This document shows, piece after piece, positions 7,923 through 9,587 of a DNA stretch of 9,587 nucleotides (its first letter is position 1; every line of letters begins with the position of its first letter). A program made the translations under genes and the position numbers. The stretch covers positions 1-9,587 of the forward strand of contig JAKADF010000082.1 of the NCBI GenBank assembly GCA_021820805.1, given 5' to 3'. Source of the stretch: Bacillota bacterium (GTDB taxonomy: Bacteria > Bacillota > Bacilli > Alicyclobacillales > Alicyclobacillaceae). The notes below the pieces were generated by a model. The model searched no databases. It had not been told where the DNA came from and worked only from the letters and a program-made list of their open reading frames with translations.

Positions 7923-8258
7923 TTGCAAATGAATACGATTATCAAGTTTGGATCTCTCGCATTTAATGTCGCTCAAGATGAAAAGGTTCAGGAGCTTTTT
8001 ACCATGTTGCATCACGGTGCAAAACGGCGAGGTTTATTTTCACAAGATATGCCAGTTTCGCCTATTCAAAATTCACAACAAAGTGTACAGAAACCACATC
8101 CAAACGTAAATCATCCAATTCCATTTGCGCCCGCGAAGCAGCCTGTACCTGCAAAACAGGCGCCAGGTAGCTTCGATGTCAACAAGTACTTAACTATGGA
8201 CAATGCCAAAAAAGTACTTGGCTATGCAGGAACGATAGCAAATATCTTGACAAAATAA
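7923..8258 (+). CDS. Small protein of unknown function with a Pro/Gln-rich linker
   Basis: I do not recognise this gene. With the TTG start favoured by the ribosome binding site it encodes 111 residues. Three parts can be seen: an N-terminal segment (about 1-38) with a likely amphipathic helix containing KFGSLAFNVAQDEKVQEL and then a basic HHGAKRRG patch; a low-complexity middle (about 43-85) rich in Pro, Gln, Asn and Lys, including a KQPVPAKQAP stretch; and a C-terminal helix-prone segment (about 86-111) with NAKKVLGYAGTIANILTK. There is no signal peptide, full transmembrane helix or catalytic motif. Two helical ends joined by a flexible linker suggest an adaptor or a peripheral membrane protein, but this is inference. 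It ends 3 nt before the TTG of the terpene synthase gene, so the two are almost certainly co-transcribed, and it may assist that membrane-associated enzyme. The strong ribosome binding site and tight spacing argue that the gene is real. Confidence 0.75.
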   Translation: MQMNTIIKFGSLAFNVAQDEKVQELFTMLHHGAKRRGLFSQDMPVSPIQNSQQSVQKPHPNVNHPIPFAPAKQPVPAKQAPGSFDVNKYLTMDNAKKVLGYAGTIANILTK

Positions 8259-8261
8259 TTA

Positions 8262-9341
8262 TTGTATGAGGCGATTTCCCTGCAAAAATTACGATTATCT
8301 GAAACACCAGCTGCCTTTTTATATAAGTTGTTTTCTAACGTTTTACCACAGGCGCGCCGTGAACTGCTCACATGGAAAGCTCGAGCGCGCCAAATTCCTG
8401 ATGAAATACTTCGTGAGCAAGCCTTGCAAAGTTTGGCCCATAAGCGATTTCATGCGGACGGGGGCTGTGTTTACGCAGCATTTGATGCTGAATTCATGAG
8501 TCCGCTAGTTTCTGTGATTGTTGCCCTGCAAACGATTAGTGATTATTTGGACAACCTATGTGATCGCACTGGTACATACGACATTGACGATTTTACTCAA
8601 TTGCACCATGCAATGCGTGATGCAGTTCGGCCAGGTTCTTCACTTCGAGATTATTATGCACTACGAGAGAATAAGGACGATAGTGGATATTTAAATACGC
8701 TGGTTCAAACTTGCCAATCTGTACTTTCAACCTTGCCAGGATACGCTAACGTAGAAGATCGGGTGGCATGGTTAGTTGAGCGTTATTGTGAATTACAAGC
8801 TTTCAAGCACACCGTCCCAAATATGAGGGCAGACTTACTCAAGACCTGGGCCGCTCCTTATCTTACTCAATACCCGGACGTCTATTGGTGGGAGTTTGCT
8901 GCAGCAACCGGATCGACCTTAGGCATGTTTGCATTGTTTGAAGCCGCAACAAGACCCATATCGAAAACGGAAGCAGAGTCAATCTTCAAAAGTTATTTTC
9001 CTTGGATTAGCGGGCTCCATATTCTGTTAGACTATCTTATCGACCTAGAGGAAGATAAGCGTGAAGGTGATTTTAACTTTATTAGATGCTATCCAACCGT
9101 GGCGATGAGCAGACAGCGCTTACGATTCATTCTAAAAAGAGGTTGGCAAAGCGCCATTAGTCTGCCGCTTGGAGGTCCAATACATCGTTTTGTAGTAAAG
9201 GGGCTTTTAGGTATGTACCTTTCAGACCAAAAAGTAAGAAAACAACGAGTTGTTCGAAAGGCACGCCGACTAGTTTGGTCGTTTGGTCCAACAACTTGGT
9301 TATTCTATATGGCATGCATCCTTTACCGCATTGTACGTTGA
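8262..9341 (+). CDS. ytpB: Tetraprenyl-beta-curcumene synthase (YtpB family, DUF2600)
   Basis: 359 residues if read from TTG 8262. YtpB converts all-trans heptaprenyl diphosphate to tetraprenyl-beta-curcumene, the first step of C35 sesquarterpene synthesis in bacilli; a squalene-hopene-cyclase-type enzyme can act next, but none lies in the window. It is an unusual, large terpene-synthase family not closely similar to classic class I enzymes. Visible hallmarks are HADGGCVYA (64-72), the Asp-rich LQTISDYLDNLCDR (89-102), a WWEFAAATGSTLGMFALF stretch (209-226), and a second acidic motif DYLIDLEED (257-265) followed by EGDFNFI (268-274). The acidic motifs probably bind magnesium-diphosphate. The start is uncertain: TTG 8262 has no ribosome binding site, whereas CTG 8280 is preceded by TGAGGCGAT (8267-8275). 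The next in-frame ATG is at residue 79 and too late. It follows the small unknown gene by 3 nt and converges on folB with 4 nt between. Confidence 0.9.
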   Translation: MYEAISLQKLRLSETPAAFLYKLFSNVLPQARRELLTWKARARQIPDEILREQALQSLAHKRFHADGGCVYAAFDAEFMSPLVSVIVALQTISDYLDNLCDRTGTYDIDDFTQLHHAMRDAVRPGSSLRDYYALRENKDDSGYLNTLVQTCQSVLSTLPGYANVEDRVAWLVERYCELQAFKHTVPNMRADLLKTWAAPYLTQYPDVYWWEFAAATGSTLGMFALFEAATRPISKTEAESIFKSYFPWISGLHILLDYLIDLEEDKREGDFNFIRCYPTVAMSRQRLRFILKRGWQSAISLPLGGPIHRFVVKGLLGMYLSDQKVRKQRVVRKARRLVWSFGPTTWLFYMACILYRIVR

Positions 9342-9345
9342 TAGT

Positions 9346-9587
9346 TCATTTATCGTCACGGGTTCTTTCAATTCGTACACATACACTACCGAAAATTCCA
9401 TGAATCGGGGCTCCTGGCTTTTGTACTTGAACAACTACACTTTCCAAACGGCTAAATACAGCCATTAATTGACTGGCAATTGTCTCAGAAACGGATTCAA
9501 TCAGCTTCTTGGGTTCGCCCTCAACAACAGTTCTTACAACCTCGTACACCTTGCCGTAATCAATCGTATGTTTAACTGAATCCGTTA
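9346..9587 (-). CDS. folB: Dihydroneopterin aldolase, 5' part beyond window edge
   Basis: About 79 C-terminal residues are present; the family has about 120, so roughly 40 N-terminal residues, including the usual catalytic Glu, lie outside. FolB cleaves 7,8-dihydroneopterin to 6-hydroxymethyl-dihydropterin and glycolaldehyde in folate synthesis, in the cytosol as an octamer. The frame stays open to the right edge and reads TDSVKHTIDYGKVYEVV, the family's pterin-site segment, followed by LIESVSETIA. The catalytic Lys lies in the QKPGAPIHG motif. The GTG at 9549 is internal to this conserved segment and is not the start. The TGA stop is 4 nt from the convergent ytpB stop, so folB is the last gene of its transcript and folK does not follow it here. 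Confidence 0.93.
   Translation of the reverse strand, partial: TDSVKHTIDYGKVYEVVRTVVEGEPKKLIESVSETIASQLMAVFSRLESVVVQVQKPGAPIHGIFGSVCVRIERTRDDK

Noticed and set aside
8266..8499. ATG-initiated 77-codon frame overlapping the start of ytpB
   Set aside because: It runs in another frame inside a clearly conserved terpene synthase gene, and the protein shows no family features.

Overview
The window looks like chromosomal DNA from a Gram-positive, moderately low-GC member of the Bacilli (GC by eye in the low-to-mid 40s percent). Support for this comes from the strong AGGAGG-type ribosome binding sites, frequent TTG starts, a YfhO-type membrane glycosyltransferase, a membrane-anchored HtrA, halves of a DynA-type double dynamin, a YtpB-type tetraprenyl-beta-curcumene synthase and a Bacillus-type M42 aminopeptidase. 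Alicyclobacillaceae or a nearby family is a guess from this gene mix, not something the sequence proves. I see no phage, IS element, CRISPR, tRNA or rRNA. The window is almost fully coding; no stretch over 300 bases lacks a gene.

Layout: (1) 2-1885 (+), the C-terminal ~628 residues of a YfhO-family polytopic protein, cut by the left edge. (2) 6660-1859 (-), a tight three-gene unit in transcription order: a 502-aa dynamin-like GTPase, a 670-aa dynamin-like GTPase (ATGA overlap), then an HtrA/DegP-type serine protease 24 nt later. The htrA 3' end overlaps the yfhO-like 3' end by 27 bp. (3) 6661-6793, a 133-bp divergent intergenic region with two back-to-back sigma-A-like promoters. (4) 6794-9341 (+), an M42 aminopeptidase, an unrecognised 111-aa protein with a Pro/Gln-rich centre, and a YtpB-type terpene synthase. 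(5) 9346-9587 (-), the C-terminal two thirds of dihydroneopterin aldolase (FolB), cut by the right edge and only 4 bp from the end of ytpB.

The most notable feature is the dynamin pair. In Bacillus subtilis, DynA (YpbR) is one long chain with two complete dynamin modules. Here the two modules are separate, translationally coupled genes in the same order, with a summed length (1172 aa) close to the fused protein. They share an operon with an envelope-stress protease. My inference is a membrane-maintenance unit in which a hetero-oligomeric dynamin remodels or seals the cytoplasmic membrane while HtrA clears misfolded envelope proteins. The small unknown protein just upstream of ytpB is the least understood gene in the window.
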